From the NCBI RefSeq assembly GCF_902506415.1, contig NZ_LR733275.1, forward strand, positions 5,184,176-5,248,175: a stretch of DNA of 64,000 bases, read 5' to 3'. Source of the stretch: Massilia sp. 9I (GTDB lineage: Bacteria; Pseudomonadota; Gammaproteobacteria; Burkholderiales; Burkholderiaceae_D). Position numbers and translations under genes: made by a program. The notes beneath the pieces are model-generated. The model was not told the origin of the DNA, did no database searches, and saw nothing but the letters and a program-made list of their open reading frames with translations. This document shows, piece by piece, positions 25,678 through 35,507 of this stretch; within the stretch, counting starts at the first letter, position 1; the number at the start of each line of letters is the position of its first letter.

Positions 25678-27225
25678 ATGCCTGACCAGAACCGCCTGAT
25701 TATTTTCGACACCACCCTGCGCGACGGCGAACAGTCGCCGGGCGCCTCCATGACCAAGGACGAGAAGGTGCGCATCGCGCGCCAGCTCGAGCGCCTGCGG
25801 GTGGACGTCATCGAAGCCGGTTTTGCCGCCGCCTCGCCGGGCGACTTCGAAGCCATCCGCGCCATTGCTGCAAGTGTGCGCGAGTCCACCATCTGCTCCC
25901 TGTCGCGCGCCAACGACCGCGACATCGCCCGCGCCGCCGAGGCGCTCGCCCCGGCCGCGCGCAAGCGCATCCACACCTTCATCGCGACCTCGCCCCTGCA
26001 CATGCAGATGAAGCTGCGCATGGAGCCCGAGCAGGTGCTGGAACAGGCGAAGCTGGCGATCCGCTTCGCGCGCAACCATACCGACGACATCGAGTTCTCG
26101 CCCGAGGACGGCAGCCGCTCGGATGAGGAGTTCCTGTGCCGCGTGCTGGAAGCGGTCATCGCGGAAGGCGCGACCACCATCAACTTCCCGGATACCGTCG
26201 GCTACGCCGTGCCCGAGCAGTTCGGCGAACGCATCCGTCGCCTGCGCGAGCGCGTGCCGAACTCGGACAAGGCCATCTGGTCGGTGCACTGCCACAACGA
26301 CCTGGGTCTCGCAGTGGCCAACTCGCTGGCCGGCGTGGCCATCGGCGGCGCGCGCCAGATCGAGTGCACCATCAACGGCCTCGGCGAACGGGCGGGCAAC
26401 ACCTCGCTGGAAGAAGTCGTGATGGCGCTGCGCACACGCCACGACTACTTCAACCTGGCGGTCGGGATCGACACCACGCAGATCGTGCCGGCCTCGAAAA
26501 TGGTCTCGCAGATCACCGGCTTCGCGGTGCAGCCGAACAAGGCGGTGGTGGGGGCGAACGCCTTTGCGCACGCCTCGGGCATCCACCAGGACGGCATCCT
26601 GAAGGCGCGCGAGACCTACGAGATCATGCGCGCGGAAGACGTGGGCTGGACCGCGAACAAGATCGTGCTGGGCAAGCTGTCGGGCCGCAACGCCTTCAAG
26701 TCGCGCCTGCAGGAGTTGGGCATCGAGCTGGAATCGGAAGCCGAAGTGAATGCGGCCTTTGCCCGCTTCAAGGAGCTGGCCGACCGCAAGGCCGAGATCT
26801 TCGACGAGGACATCATGGCGCTGGTGTCCGCCGAGGACCATGCGCAGGAAGGCGAGACTTATCGCCTGGTGTCGCTGGCGCAGCGCTCCGAGACCGGCGA
26901 GCTGCCGCATGCGAAGGTCGTGTTCGCGGTGGAGGGCAGGGAAGTGACGGCCGAATCCTCGGGCGACGGGCCGGTGGACGCGGTGGTCAGTGCGATCGAG
27001 AGCGTGGTGAAGAGCGGTGCGGAGCAGGTGCTGTTTTCGATTAATGCGATCAGCAACGGGCCGCAATCGCAGGGCGAGGTCACGATTCGTTTGTCGCACT
27101 CGGGGCGCATCGTGAATGGCGTCGGAGCCGACCCGGACATCATCGTGGCCTCGGCCAAGGCTTACCTGTCGGGGCTGAACAAGCTGCACTCGAAGGTGGA
27201 GCGGGTCAATCCCCAGGGCGTGTAA
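25678..27225 (+). CDS. leuA: 2-isopropylmalate synthase
   Basis: 515 residues. The N-terminal HMGL-like TIM barrel (about 5-275) has the signature [15 protein letters not shown] and the metal-binding [19 protein letters not shown]. The C-terminal LeuA dimer domain (about 385-510) with [22 protein letters not shown] gives leucine feedback inhibition. It condenses acetyl-CoA and 2-oxoisovalerate, the first committed step of leucine synthesis, directly using the IlvC product stream. A short GC hairpin (27234-27248, CCGGCG-CGG-CGCCGG) lies just after the stop, between convergent genes. Confidence 0.96.
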   Translation: MPDQNRLIIFDTTLRDGEQSPGASMTKDEKVRIARQLERLRVDVIEAGFAAASPGDFEAIRAIAASVRESTICSLSRANDRDIARAAEALAPAARKRIHTFIATSPLHMQMKLRMEPEQVLEQAKLAIRFARNHTDDIEFSPEDGSRSDEEFLCRVLEAVIAEGATTINFPDTVGYAVPEQFGERIRRLRERVPNSDKAIWSVHCHNDLGLAVANSLAGVAIGGARQIECTINGLGERAGNTSLEEVVMALRTRHDYFNLAVGIDTTQIVPASKMVSQITGFAVQPNKAVVGANAFAHASGIHQDGILKARETYEIMRAEDVGWTANKIVLGKLSGRNAFKSRLQELGIELESEAEVNAAFARFKELADRKAEIFDEDIMALVSAEDHAQEGETYRLVSLAQRSETGELPHAKVVFAVEGREVTAESSGDGPVDAVVSAIESVVKSGAEQVLFSINAISNGPQSQGEVTIRLSHSGRIVNGVGADPDIIVASAKAYLSGLNKLHSKVERVNPQGV

Positions 27226-27249
27226 GCACCTGGCCGGCGCGGCGCCGGA

Positions 27250-28308
27250 TCAGCCCTTGGCGCACATGAGGTTGAGGTAGGTAACCGCGTAATGGACCCG
27301 CTCGCGCATGCCGTTCGTCGCCGGCAGCAGCAGGTGGAGGTTCCACGCGGCGACACTGTACTTCGCGGGATCAAACCTGGTCGCATTTGCAGTCAGGATG
27401 TCAGGACTCCAGCCGCTGACGTAGGCCAGCCCCTGGCCCTGGAAGGATCCGGTGTAGCGGCCGTGCATGAAGACGCCGTCCTTGTCCGCCTCGGTGCCCT
27501 TGATATTGCCCCACTCGATCGGCTGCTGCCAGCGGTAGATCGTCTGGAATTTCACGCCCTCGGCTGCCCAGAAGTCGTGATTGGTGTGGAAGGCGGTGCG
27601 CGAGGGCGAACTGGCCAGGCTCAGGCAGCGGCCGGTCGTCTTCAGGGTGACTTTGTCGTTCTCGTTCTGCCACTCGTTCCAGTTCGATCCCAGGGCCGGC
27701 GTCTGCGGCCACAGGCTGCGGAAAGGCGTGCCCTGCGCAGTGACGGCTTCAAGGAAGGCTTGCGCATTCTCGATGGTCTCGTGCTCGCCGCCCCACTCGA
27801 ACGGGTGGCGCTGCCGGGTGATGTCGATGCGCGGCCCGGGGCGCTGCCTGGCCAGCTGGGCCTGCAGCAGCGTGCGGCCATCCGCGTTCAGTTTCGGGAT
27901 CAGGTTCGCGGCGTGCGCCTGGACCGCCGCCCACAGGTCGGCGCCAGGGCTCGCCACGAGCGAGGGCGCGGCCTGGCCGGGAGCGGCGCAGTACAGCTCA
28001 TTTCCCTGGGTGTAGCAGTTGATGCGTCCGCCTTCCTGGCCCGGCTTGAACGTCGCCTTGGGCTCGATCTGGTACAAGGCCATGCGGGTTTCGTCGGCAC
28101 GCGCGAGCATCAGCAGGCGCTGCTTCGGGATCTCCCAGGCGAACTGCAGGCTGACGGCGCCGGTCCTGGTCGACTGGGTATCGGCGGCCGCGGCGAACTG
28201 GCGCCAGGCTTCTCCCTCGAGGCCGGGGATGGTCGTGGCGCACGACGCCAGCAGGACGCCAAAGGCGCAGGTTTGGAGGAGCGAGAAAAGTCGCTGAACA
28301 GGCTTCAT
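27250..28308 (-). CDS. uncharacterised lipoprotein
   Basis: 352 residues. It begins with a lipoprotein signal peptide ending at the lipobox LLASC (about residue 22). The rest is soluble with no family I recognise: aromatic-rich segments such as GSNWNEWQNENDKVTL, FQTIYRWQQPIEWGNIKGT and SVAAWNLHLLLPATNGM, suggesting a mixed or beta fold. The Met at 28308 is used because the signal peptide begins MKPVQRLFSLLQ; the frame opens earlier at 28344. It lies 13 bp after the neighbouring coiled-coil gene on the same strand, so the two probably form an operon and may act together in the envelope. Confidence 0.7.
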   Translation of the reverse strand: MKPVQRLFSLLQTCAFGVLLASCATTIPGLEGEAWRQFAAAADTQSTRTGAVSLQFAWEIPKQRLLMLARADETRMALYQIEPKATFKPGQEGGRINCYTQGNELYCAAPGQAAPSLVASPGADLWAAVQAHAANLIPKLNADGRTLLQAQLARQRPGPRIDITRQRHPFEWGGEHETIENAQAFLEAVTAQGTPFRSLWPQTPALGSNWNEWQNENDKVTLKTTGRCLSLASSPSRTAFHTNHDFWAAEGVKFQTIYRWQQPIEWGNIKGTEADKDGVFMHGRYTGSFQGQGLAYVSGWSPDILTANATRFDPAKYSVAAWNLHLLLPATNGMRERVHYAVTYLNLMCAKG

Positions 28309-28321
28309 GAGGTGCTTTCGA

Positions 28322-29188
28322 TTATTGGGCGCTGGCGCGGGCACAGGTCTTGGTTTCCTGGCGTGCAGGGCAATGCATCATTGCCGAGCAGGCGGCGAAC
28401 TTCAGGCCGAAGAAGTCGGCTGGTTTGTCGCACTGCATGGGGTCGAGCTTGCCCGGGCGGCCATTGCACATTTTTGCTGCGTCGATCGCAGCGTAGTTTT
28501 TCCTGCCCTCGGCTTCCAGCACGATGGTGGGCGTCAGGTCCAGTTTTTGCGAATAGGCGGGATAGTCAAGCGTGCACTTCTCGGGCTGCTTGGGCATCTT
28601 CTTGCGGGCTTCCTCGCGCGCATCCACCAGGCGCTTGGCTTCCGCGGCCGAGAGCTTCAGGCGCTGGGCATCGTCCGCAACCATTTTTTCGCGACGTTTT
28701 TTCTCGGCAAGCTCGGCGGCTTCCTTCTGCCGGCGTTCCTCCTCGGCCTTCTGGCGCGCCAGCGCGCGGTCGCGTTCGGCCTGGGCGGCCTTGGCCTGGC
28801 GTTCGCGCTGCATCCGTGCTTCTTCCGCCGCCAGTTGCTTTTTCAGCTTGTCAGCCGCTGCCTGTTCTTCAGGCGAAGACGCTTTGCAATGGCCGAGGGC
28901 GACGCATTTTTCCCGCGTGACGCAATACAAGTCCTCGATGTCATCGATGTTCATGCCGACAGTATTGACTCCCAGGGAGCTGCGGATATCCGTTGTCCGC
29001 TTTTCGGCCTTGGCCTTGCTGCCTGTGCAGGGGAACCAGATGCTGAGCTGCCATGCGTGGGCCAGGGAGGGCAGAAGCAGGCCCATGGCGACGGAGAAAA
29101 TCACGGCGAGGAGGCTGGGGCTGGCGCTGTTGCGGGCCGCGCTGAGGAAAAGCCGGTTACCCGGGCTTGGGTGGTCGCTTGGGTTCAT
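28322..29188 (-). CDS. uncharacterised exported protein with central coiled coil
   Basis: 288 residues. A long N-terminal signal peptide (about 1-45, cleaved near LAHAWQ) is followed by a Cys-containing region (about 46-105, including DLYCVTREKCVALGHC). A charged coiled coil (about 106-200, repeated EEARMQRERQAKAAQAERD / EEERRQKEAAELAEKKRRE) separates it from a second Cys-rich domain (about 200-288; CTLDYPAY, MCNGRPGKLDPMQCD, CSAMMHC). Spaced cysteines at both ends suggest disulfides in the periplasm. I do not recognise a family. It is first of a two-gene unit with the lipoprotein. Confidence 0.65.
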   Translation of the reverse strand: MNPSDHPSPGNRLFLSAARNSASPSLLAVIFSVAMGLLLPSLAHAWQLSIWFPCTGSKAKAEKRTTDIRSSLGVNTVGMNIDDIEDLYCVTREKCVALGHCKASSPEEQAAADKLKKQLAAEEARMQRERQAKAAQAERDRALARQKAEEERRQKEAAELAEKKRREKMVADDAQRLKLSAAEAKRLVDAREEARKKMPKQPEKCTLDYPAYSQKLDLTPTIVLEAEGRKNYAAIDAAKMCNGRPGKLDPMQCDKPADFFGLKFAACSAMMHCPARQETKTCARASAQ

Positions 29189-29285
29189 GCGGATTGCCTT
29201 GCTGTTTTGTTGAATCGGGCGCTGGGAGTACAGGACAGCGTCGCGCGTGGAGTCATTTCCGGCGCGTCGAAGGGTAGCGATGCAT

Positions 29286-29310
29286 ATATTGTCGTGCTAA
29301 ACGGCAATAT
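29286..29310. repeat. 25 bp imperfect palindrome in a divergent promoter region
   Basis: ATATTGTCG (29286-29294) and CGGCAATAT (29302-29310) are inverted repeats with one mismatch and a 7 bp spacer. They lie in an AT-rich patch about 98 bp before the minus-strand coiled-coil gene and 132 bp before the plus-strand hydrolase gene. Size and symmetry fit an operator for a dimeric repressor, but no regulator is adjacent. Confidence 0.4.
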
Positions 29311-29441
29311 TTTATGATAAGACGATGTTGTCGGGAAACCAAAAGTCGTCACGGGTGTGTTGCATTAACAACATATCCGAGCCTTGCCGAGCGGACTGCT
29401 GACGCGCGCGGTGTCCCGGATCGGCCCGATATACTCGGCCC

Positions 29442-30320
29442 ATGACCCGAGCCGCCATCACCCTATCCATTGCAGCCATCCTGCTGCTAGCGGGCGCACT
29501 TTCCGCCTGTTCCCCGCTCTCCATCGTCAATGCGGTCTCGCCCGATGGCGCAGCGAAGCGCACGTCTTCCCTTTCCTACGCCCTTGGCGAGCGCCACATG
29601 CTGGACATCTATCAGCCGGCGACCGGCGTGGACAAGGCGCCGGTGATCGTCTTCTTCTTTGGTGGTAACTGGGTCAGCGGCAGCCGCGGCGACTACGCCT
29701 TCGTCGGTCAGGCGCTCGCCGCGCGCGGCTTCGTGGTGGTGATTCCGGATTACCGCCTGTATCCGCAAGTACGCTATCCGGATTTCCTCGACGATGCAGC
29801 GCAGGCAGTAGCCTGGACCCGGCGCGAAATCGCCGGCTATGGCGGCGACCCGTCCCGCATGTTCGTGATGGGACACAGCGCCGGCGCCTACAACGCGGCC
29901 ATGCTGGCGCTCGACGATCGCTGGCTCGGGAAGCAGGGCAGCAAGCCGCAGGCGCTGCGCGGCTGGATCGGCCTGGCGGGGCCCTACAACTTCTTGCCGA
30001 TCCAGAATCCGACGACGCGTCCTGTCTTCAACTTCCCGGACACGCCGCCCGATTCGCAGCCGCTCGCCCACGTCGGCGCCAGGGCGCCGCCGGCCCTGTT
30101 GATCGCGGCGAAATCGGATTCGGTCGTCAATCCAATGCGCAACACCGGCACCATGGCGCAGCGGCTGCGTGCGGCGCACGTGCCGGTGCGCGAGGTCTAC
30201 TACGATGGCGTCAGCCACGCCACCCTGGTGGCCTCGCTCTCGACCTCCCTGCGCAGCCTGGCGCCGACCCTCGACACGGTGGAGGAATTCGTGCGCAGCG
30301 ACGGCGGTCGCGACAAATAG
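29442..30320 (+). CDS. alpha/beta-hydrolase lipoprotein (esterase-like)
   Basis: 292 residues. Lipoprotein signal peptide with lipobox LSAC (about 20-23). The alpha/beta-hydrolase core has an oxyanion-type loop FFFGGNWVSGSRGDYAF in the HGG position, the nucleophile elbow GHSAG (about residues 145-149), an acid in AAKSDSVVNP and His in DGVSHATL. The replacement of HGGG by FGGNW is as in the bacterial kynurenine formamidase/esterase subgroup. Probably an outer-membrane or periplasmic esterase or arylformamidase-like enzyme; substrate unknown. It is convergent with the next gene. Confidence 0.8.
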   Translation: MTRAAITLSIAAILLLAGALSACSPLSIVNAVSPDGAAKRTSSLSYALGERHMLDIYQPATGVDKAPVIVFFFGGNWVSGSRGDYAFVGQALAARGFVVVIPDYRLYPQVRYPDFLDDAAQAVAWTRREIAGYGGDPSRMFVMGHSAGAYNAAMLALDDRWLGKQGSKPQALRGWIGLAGPYNFLPIQNPTTRPVFNFPDTPPDSQPLAHVGARAPPALLIAAKSDSVVNPMRNTGTMAQRLRAAHVPVREVYYDGVSHATLVASLSTSLRSLAPTLDTVEEFVRSDGGRDK

Positions 30321-30323
30321 AAC

Positions 30324-30827
30324 CTACCAGCCCATCTTTTCCTTCGGCTCGTACATGGGATCTGGCCCATTGAGCATCTGCCGCACGACACCCTGCCTGT
30401 CGAAATGCACATGCATCAGCGAGTTCCACACGCCCGCTTCCTTGTAGCGGTAGGACCACACTTCCCAGTCGCGCATCGCCACGAAGGATTTCTCGGCCGG
30501 CTTTCCCACTATGCGCAGTACATCTTCCTTGTTTGCGCTGTCGACCTTGATGGTCGCAAACTTCTCGCCGGTCAGTACCTGCTCGTAGGACACCAGCCGC
30601 CCATCGGCCCCTATGCGCGCCATATAGGTCTGCTGCCCCATGGGCCCGGTCGCGTACTCGAACAGCTGCTCGTCCGCGATTCGGTAGATCGAAGTCGGCA
30701 TGCCCATCTTCTGCTGGACCACCGCCACCGGATCGCCCAGGCTGGGCGCCTGCCGGATCAGCCCGGCGCAGCCACCCAGGGCCAGCGCCGCTGCGAGTGT
30801 TGTAATTTTGATCAATGTGTTCATCAT
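30324..30827 (-). CDS. lipoprotein with BamE/SmpA-like fold
   Basis: 167 residues. Signal peptide with lipobox ALGGC (C about residue 20). The remainder holds two similar halves (about 30-95 and 96-155). The first has [18 protein letters not shown] ... QLFEYATGP, the second [15 protein letters not shown] ... [10 protein letters not shown]; each reads as a helix followed by G-x-P and aromatic strands, as in SmpA/OmlA/BamE proteins. This repeated arrangement suggests an envelope-assembly-type lipoprotein, but the specific role is unknown. GGGGTG precedes the double ATG at 30827/30824. Confidence 0.7.
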   Translation of the reverse strand: MMNTLIKITTLAAALALGGCAGLIRQAPSLGDPVAVVQQKMGMPTSIYRIADEQLFEYATGPMGQQTYMARIGADGRLVSYEQVLTGEKFATIKVDSANKEDVLRIVGKPAEKSFVAMRDWEVWSYRYKEAGVWNSLMHVHFDRQGVVRQMLNGPDPMYEPKEKMGW

Positions 30828-30999
30828 TCACCCCGCCAAATGCCGCGAAAACCCCATGATCCACCTTTGGGACGACGCAAACAGTGGCCGCACGCCCCGT
30901 TTTCCCCTATACTGGCGGGTCTGTCCGTTTTGGGCAGGTAATTCAACAATCACGGTGCGCTGGGTTGCGACTCTTGCACCGCATGTGAAAGGTAACATC

Positions 31000-31269
31000 A
31001 TGACCGTAGAAAACATCAACAAAGCCGCGATTATCGCGGACAACGCACGTGGCCAGAACGATACCGGTTCGCCGGAAGTCCAAGTTGCACTGCTGACCGC
31101 ACGCATCAACGAGCTGAACGGCCACTTCAAGGCACACCAGAAAGATCACCACTCGCGTCGTGGCCTGATCATGATGGTTAACCGTCGTAAGAGCCTGCTG
31201 GCTTACCTGAAGCGCAAAGACGCAAACCGCTACCGCGACCTGATCGCCAAGCTCGGCCTGCGTAAGTAA
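31000..31269 (+). CDS. rpsO: 30S ribosomal protein S15
   Basis: 89 residues, the standard S15 length. The conserved segments [41 protein letters not shown] and [13 protein letters not shown] are intact. It binds 16S rRNA helix 22 in early 30S assembly. The ATG at 31000 follows AAAGG. Longer upstream frames are shadows. It is followed by a terminator and then pnp, the universal proteobacterial arrangement. Confidence 0.97.
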   Translation: MTVENINKAAIIADNARGQNDTGSPEVQVALLTARINELNGHFKAHQKDHHSRRGLIMMVNRRKSLLAYLKRKDANRYRDLIAKLGLRK

Positions 31270-31297
31270 TCGTTGGTCAAGACGATTTAGTCACGAA

Positions 31298-31332
31298 ATG
31301 CCTGCGCCAGATACCTGTCGCGGGCATTTTTT
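31298..31332 (+). terminator. rho-independent terminator after rpsO
   Basis: ATGCCTGCG (31298-31306) pairs with CGCGGGCAT (31319-31327), one wobble, 12 nt loop, followed by a T-run (31327-31332). It probably attenuates rpsO transcription into pnp. Confidence 0.85.
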
Positions 31333-31438
31333 GTTTGTGATTTGTTAGTTGTTTTGCAGTAATGACGGAAATGCTCCGTCCGTGGTGAGGTGAACGACAG
31401 CCCCTGAAAATCTGTCGGCAAAATGAAAGGGATTACCC

Positions 31439-33541
31439 ATGTTTAACAAAGTTACGAAAACCTTCCAGTACGGTCAACACACGGTCACCCTGGAGACGGG
31501 TGAAATCGCGCGCCAGGCAAGCGGCGCCGTCGTCGTGTCGGTCGAAGACACCGTCATCCTGGCCACCGTGGTCGCCAAGAAGGACGCGAAGCCGGGCCAG
31601 GATTTCTTCCCGCTGACCGTCGACTACATGGAGAAAACGTACGCTGCCGGTAAGATCCCGGGCGGCTTCTTCAAGCGCGAAGGCCGTCCTTCGGAAAAAG
31701 AGACCCTGACCTCGCGCCTGATCGACCGTCCGATCCGCCCGCTGTTCCCGGAAGGCTACCTGAACGAAGTCCAGGTCATCATCCACGTCCTGTCGGTCAA
31801 CCCTGAGATCGACCCGGACATCCCGTCGATGATCGGCGCCTCGGCTGCGCTGTGCATCGCCGGCATCCCGTTCAACGGCCCGATCGGCGCAGCGCGCGTC
31901 GGCTACGCGAACGGCCAGTACATCCTGAACCCGACCACCACCCAGCTCAAGACCTCGCAGATGGACCTGGTCGTGGCAGGCACCGAAACCGCCGTGCTGA
32001 TGGTGGAATCGGAAGCGCAGCAACTGTCGGAAGAAGTCATGCTGGGCGCGGTCGTCTTCGGCCATGACCAGATGATGGCCGTCATCGACGCGATCCACGA
32101 CCTGGTGGCCGAAGGCGGCAAGCCGGAAGTCGAGTGGAGCCCGGCGCCGAAGAACGAAGAACTGATCGCCCGCGTGAGCGACCTGGCTTCGGAAAAAGTC
32201 CGTGACGCTTACCAGACCCGCGAAAAATCGGCGCGCCAGCAGAAGCTGAAGTCGATCTCGGCTGAAGTGATGGCCGGCCTGGCAACCCAGGGCGTCGCTG
32301 CCGATGCTGCCGAAGTCGGCAACATCCTGTTCGACATGGAAGCCAAGGTCGTGCGTTCGCAGATCCTGAACGGCGAGCCGCGTATCGACGGCCGCGACAC
32401 CCGCACCGTGCGTCCGATCGCGATCCGCACCAGCGTGCTGCCGCGTACCCACGGTTCGGCCCTGTTCACCCGCGGCGAGACCCAGGCACTCGTGGTCGCC
32501 ACCCTCGGCACCGCGCGCGACAGCCAGAAGATCGACGCGCTGATGGGCGAGTACACCGACGACTTCATGATGCACTACAACATGCCTCCGTTCGCCACCG
32601 GCGAAACCGGTCGCGTGGGCACCCCGAAGCGCCGCGAAGTCGGCCACGGCCGCCTGGCCAAGCGCGCGCTGGTCGCTGCGCTGCCATCGGCTGACGAGTT
32701 CAGCTACTCGGTGCGCCTGGTCTCGGAAATCACCGAGTCGAACGGTTCCTCGTCGATGGCCTCCGTCTGCGGCGGCTGCCTGGCACTGATGGACGCCGGC
32801 GTGCCGATGAAGGCGCACGTCGCCGGCATCGCCATGGGCCTGATCAAGGAAGGCGGCAAGTTCGCAGTCCTGACCGACATCCTGGGTGACGAAGACCACC
32901 TGGGCGACATGGACTTCAAGGTCGCCGGTACCCCGGCAGGCATCACCGCGCTGCAGATGGACATCAAGATCCAGGGCATCACCAAGGAAATCATGCAGGT
33001 GGCGCTGGCGCAAGCCAAGGAAGCCCGCCAGCACATCCTGGGCGAGATGCAGCGCGCCGTGCCGAGCGTGAAGACCGAACTGTCGGACTTCGCACCGCGC
33101 CTGATCACCATCCGCATCAACCCGGAAAAGATCCGTGACGTGATCGGCAAGGGCGGCGCCGTCATCCGCGCGCTGACCGAAGAAACCGGCACCCAGATCG
33201 ACATCACCGACGAAGGCGTCGTGACCATCGCGTCGGTCGATGCCGCCGCCGGCCAGGAAGCCAAGCGCCGCATCGAAGAGCTGACCGCATCGGTCGAAGT
33301 GGGCAAGACCTACGACGGCACCGTGCTCAAGCTGCTGGACTTCGGCGCGATCGTCCAGGTCATGCCGGGCAAGGACGGCCTGCTGCACATCTCGCAGATC
33401 GCCAACGAGCGCGTCAACGCCGTGGCCGACTACCTGAAGGAAGGCCAGCAAGTGCGCGTGAAGGTCCTCGAGACCGACGAGCGCGGCCGCCTGAAGCTGT
33501 CGATGAAGGCTGCCGATCCGGTCGAAGGCGCGGCGCAGTAA
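31439..33541 (+). CDS. pnp: polynucleotide phosphorylase
   Basis: 700 residues in the usual order: RNase PH domain 1 (about 12-140), helical linker (145-235), RNase PH domain 2 (about 320-460), KH domain (about 553-612, [20 protein letters not shown]) and S1 domain (about 620-690, [20 protein letters not shown]). It performs phosphorolytic 3'-5' RNA decay and is part of the degradosome. It is downstream of rpsO and followed by its own terminator. The long open frame on the opposite strand is a codon-bias shadow. Confidence 0.97.
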   Translation: MFNKVTKTFQYGQHTVTLETGEIARQASGAVVVSVEDTVILATVVAKKDAKPGQDFFPLTVDYMEKTYAAGKIPGGFFKREGRPSEKETLTSRLIDRPIRPLFPEGYLNEVQVIIHVLSVNPEIDPDIPSMIGASAALCIAGIPFNGPIGAARVGYANGQYILNPTTTQLKTSQMDLVVAGTETAVLMVESEAQQLSEEVMLGAVVFGHDQMMAVIDAIHDLVAEGGKPEVEWSPAPKNEELIARVSDLASEKVRDAYQTREKSARQQKLKSISAEVMAGLATQGVAADAAEVGNILFDMEAKVVRSQILNGEPRIDGRDTRTVRPIAIRTSVLPRTHGSALFTRGETQALVVATLGTARDSQKIDALMGEYTDDFMMHYNMPPFATGETGRVGTPKRREVGHGRLAKRALVAALPSADEFSYSVRLVSEITESNGSSSMASVCGGCLALMDAGVPMKAHVAGIAMGLIKEGGKFAVLTDILGDEDHLGDMDFKVAGTPAGITALQMDIKIQGITKEIMQVALAQAKEARQHILGEMQRAVPSVKTELSDFAPRLITIRINPEKIRDVIGKGGAVIRALTEETGTQIDITDEGVVTIASVDAAAGQEAKRRIEELTASVEVGKTYDGTVLKLLDFGAIVQVMPGKDGLLHISQIANERVNAVADYLKEGQQVRVKVLETDERGRLKLSMKAADPVEGAAQ

Positions 33542-33580
33542 TCCTGCGTCAAGCCTGAGCGGTTCGCCGCTCGACACGAG

Positions 33581-33613
33581 AACCGCCAGTGCGTGAGCCT
33601 GGCGGTTTTTTTA
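33581..33613 (+). terminator. rho-independent terminator after pnp
   Basis: AACCGCCAG (33581-33589) pairs with CTGGCGGTT, followed by a run of T residues to 33612. The loop is about 9 nt. Confidence 0.88.
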
Positions 33614-33705
33614 TCGGCAAGGCATTCTGGTTTGAGACGGCACAACAAGTCCGGGAGGCATCATCCGAGAATCGTAAGCTGATGTCCTTTCTTTCGGGGC
33701 AAAGC

Positions 33706-34077
33706 ATGCGTTCCCTGCTTTCCATGATCGTGTTGTCGCTGTGCCTGCACGCCTGCGGCGGCAACACCGCCGTCGTCCTGGTATTCGAATGGGGCTCGTG
33801 CGACTTCGATCGCGACGGGTGGGCGCACGCCGACCGCGTCAAGCGGGGCTGCATGATGGCCTCCCTGCTCGACAAATATCCGCCGGCGGGGATGTCGGTT
33901 GCCGAGATCAAGCTGTTGCTGGGAGAGCCCAGCGTGTATGCCGATTTCGAGGACCCGGCCTATCTGGTCGCGCAGTCCGCATCGAACGGCAGCGCCGGCA
34001 AGGAGCAGCTGCTGGTGTTCAGGGTCGACCGCCGCAGTGGACGGGTGATCGAGGCCGTGCTACGTACGCCAGGCTAG
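33706..34077 (+). CDS. small lipoprotein of unknown function
   Basis: 123 residues from the chosen start. Signal peptide MRSLLSMIVLSLCLHAC ends in a lipobox (LHAC). The mature part has SCDFDRDGWAHADRVKRGCM and ends in a stretch (AEIKLLLGEPSVYADF ... EQLLVFRVDRRSGRVIEAVL) that resembles the BamE/SmpA-type G-x-P helix-strand pattern. A GGGG sits 6 bp before the ATG at 33706; an earlier ATG at 33682 is possible. Its 3' end overlaps the convergent acyltransferase gene by 18 bp. Confidence 0.65.
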   Translation: MRSLLSMIVLSLCLHACGGNTAVVLVFEWGSCDFDRDGWAHADRVKRGCMMASLLDKYPPAGMSVAEIKLLLGEPSVYADFEDPAYLVAQSASNGSAGKEQLLVFRVDRRSGRVIEAVLRTPG

Positions 34078-35190
34078 CGATGCTTGCGCCGATCGCATCT
34101 GGCGAGAACGTGTGAACAGCGCGCCCAGCGGTGTTTCCACCCAGCGGCAGAAGGCCGCGCCGGCCGCCAGGCTGGCAATCCACGCGAGCAGCATGCCGGC
34201 TGCCTGCGCATGCGCCCCATCCGGGACGAAACGCGTAAAGGCCGCGTTCACCAGCAGGCAAACCGGGAAGTGGACGAGGAAGACCGAGAACGACACCTTG
34301 CCCGCGTAATTGACAGCGGCCAGTACGCCGCCGGCACTGGCCCTTGGCCGCACGCGCCCGAACAGGAACAGCGCGCAGGCGACCGCGAAGGCCAGCGCGA
34401 TGCGGCTGCGGAATTCCAGCAGCAAGGCCAGCGAAGGCAGCAGGAGCATTGCGCCCAGCAGCCAGGCATTGGCGCCGGACCGGCGCTCCGGATCGCTGGC
34501 CCACCATGCGAGCGCACCCAGTCCGTAGCTGCCGAAGAAGTAGGGCGCCCACACGTCCCAGTCCGCATCCAGATTGACATGCAGGAGCGAGGCGGCGATG
34601 CCGGCGGCGACCAGCGCGGGCAGCAGCCAGGGCTTCGCGCGTGTTCCGCACAGCCAGGCCAGCAGCGTCATCAAGGCATACAGCTGGAAGTCGATCGCCA
34701 CGTACCAGGCGCCGGCGGAGAGTGACTCGACGCCCAGCACGCCGTGCAGCAGCAGGGCGTGCGCGCCCAGTTGCAGGGCGGTCGGCGCGGGCGAGATGGA
34801 GTCGTGGGTCATCCAGTTGCCCGCCAGGCTGGAGGAGGCCACGGCCAGCAGCATCGCGACGAAAAAGGGCGGCGCCAGCTTGAGGTAGCGGCGCCCGATG
34901 CGGTGCAGGGGATTGCCCGTTACAGGCAGGCCGGCGGGCGCCAGCGATTTCGCGGCCAGGAAGCCGCTGATTACCAGAAAGACCTGGACCGCGATGCGCG
35001 CATGGTCGTAGAGCCAGTCGACGAGCGCGGGCGCTAGCCGTCGCGCATGGTCGGACATGGGGCCGTAGAAGGCCAGGTGATGCAGCACGATCAGCTGCGC
35101 CGCCAGGCCTTTTAACAAATTAATCAGGACGAATTGTTTCTGGCTTGCCGGGGCAGTCCCGGCTACTACTCCCACTACGTTCTCGACCAC
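34060..35190 (-). CDS. acyltransferase 3 family membrane protein (OafA/YrhL type)
   Basis: 376 residues with about ten hydrophobic segments. The conserved first helix is LINLLKGLAAQLIVLHHLAF (23-42), containing the HH pair, and VFLVISGFLAAKSL follows; the R-x10-type segment RIGRRYLKLAPPFFVAML is also typical. Such proteins transfer acyl groups onto surface glycans, O-antigen or secreted carbohydrates. No glycan genes flank it, so the acceptor is unknown. Confidence 0.85.
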   Translation of the reverse strand: MVENVVGVVAGTAPASQKQFVLINLLKGLAAQLIVLHHLAFYGPMSDHARRLAPALVDWLYDHARIAVQVFLVISGFLAAKSLAPAGLPVTGNPLHRIGRRYLKLAPPFFVAMLLAVASSSLAGNWMTHDSISPAPTALQLGAHALLLHGVLGVESLSAGAWYVAIDFQLYALMTLLAWLCGTRAKPWLLPALVAAGIAASLLHVNLDADWDVWAPYFFGSYGLGALAWWASDPERRSGANAWLLGAMLLLPSLALLLEFRSRIALAFAVACALFLFGRVRPRASAGGVLAAVNYAGKVSFSVFLVHFPVCLLVNAAFTRFVPDGAHAQAAGMLLAWIASLAAGAAFCRWVETPLGALFTRSRQMRSAQASLAWRT

Positions 35191-35507
35191 GCGCTACGAC
35201 CTTCATTCATTGATGCTGCACCCGGCTGGGATGAGGCGAAAGTGCGGTGCTGCTGCCGGGCGCCGGCATCTTAGCGGACCGGGAAGGGTTTGCCCACGCA
35301 ATACTGGGAAGTAACAAATATTGCTTCTCAGACTATTCCTCTGGAGAGAACACGCCGCCGCGAAAACCCATCGCGCACGGTACAAGTGTGTCGTAACCGT
35401 AATGCAATAAGTGTTATAGTTATTTATTTACTCAACGATGGGTTCGCACGCCCGTGTTCCGCGTAGCGCCCACTGAATTCAATCATCCAACTCTAGGAAT
35501 CGAACCG
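35191..35507. other. 317 bp gene-free divergent region before the stressosome operon
   Basis: It separates the minus-strand acyltransferase from rsbR. An AT-rich stretch (about 35395-35440) contains TATAGT (35416-35421), which could be a -10 for the rsb operon; no convincing -35 accompanies it. No palindrome, leader peptide or RNA element was recognised. Confidence 0.4.

Noticed and set aside
31433-33577. A 714-codon open frame antisense to pnp
   Set aside because: High GC and codon bias keep the opposite strand of strongly expressed genes open. pnp is certain, and the antisense product is His/Asp/Arg-rich nonsense with no fold.
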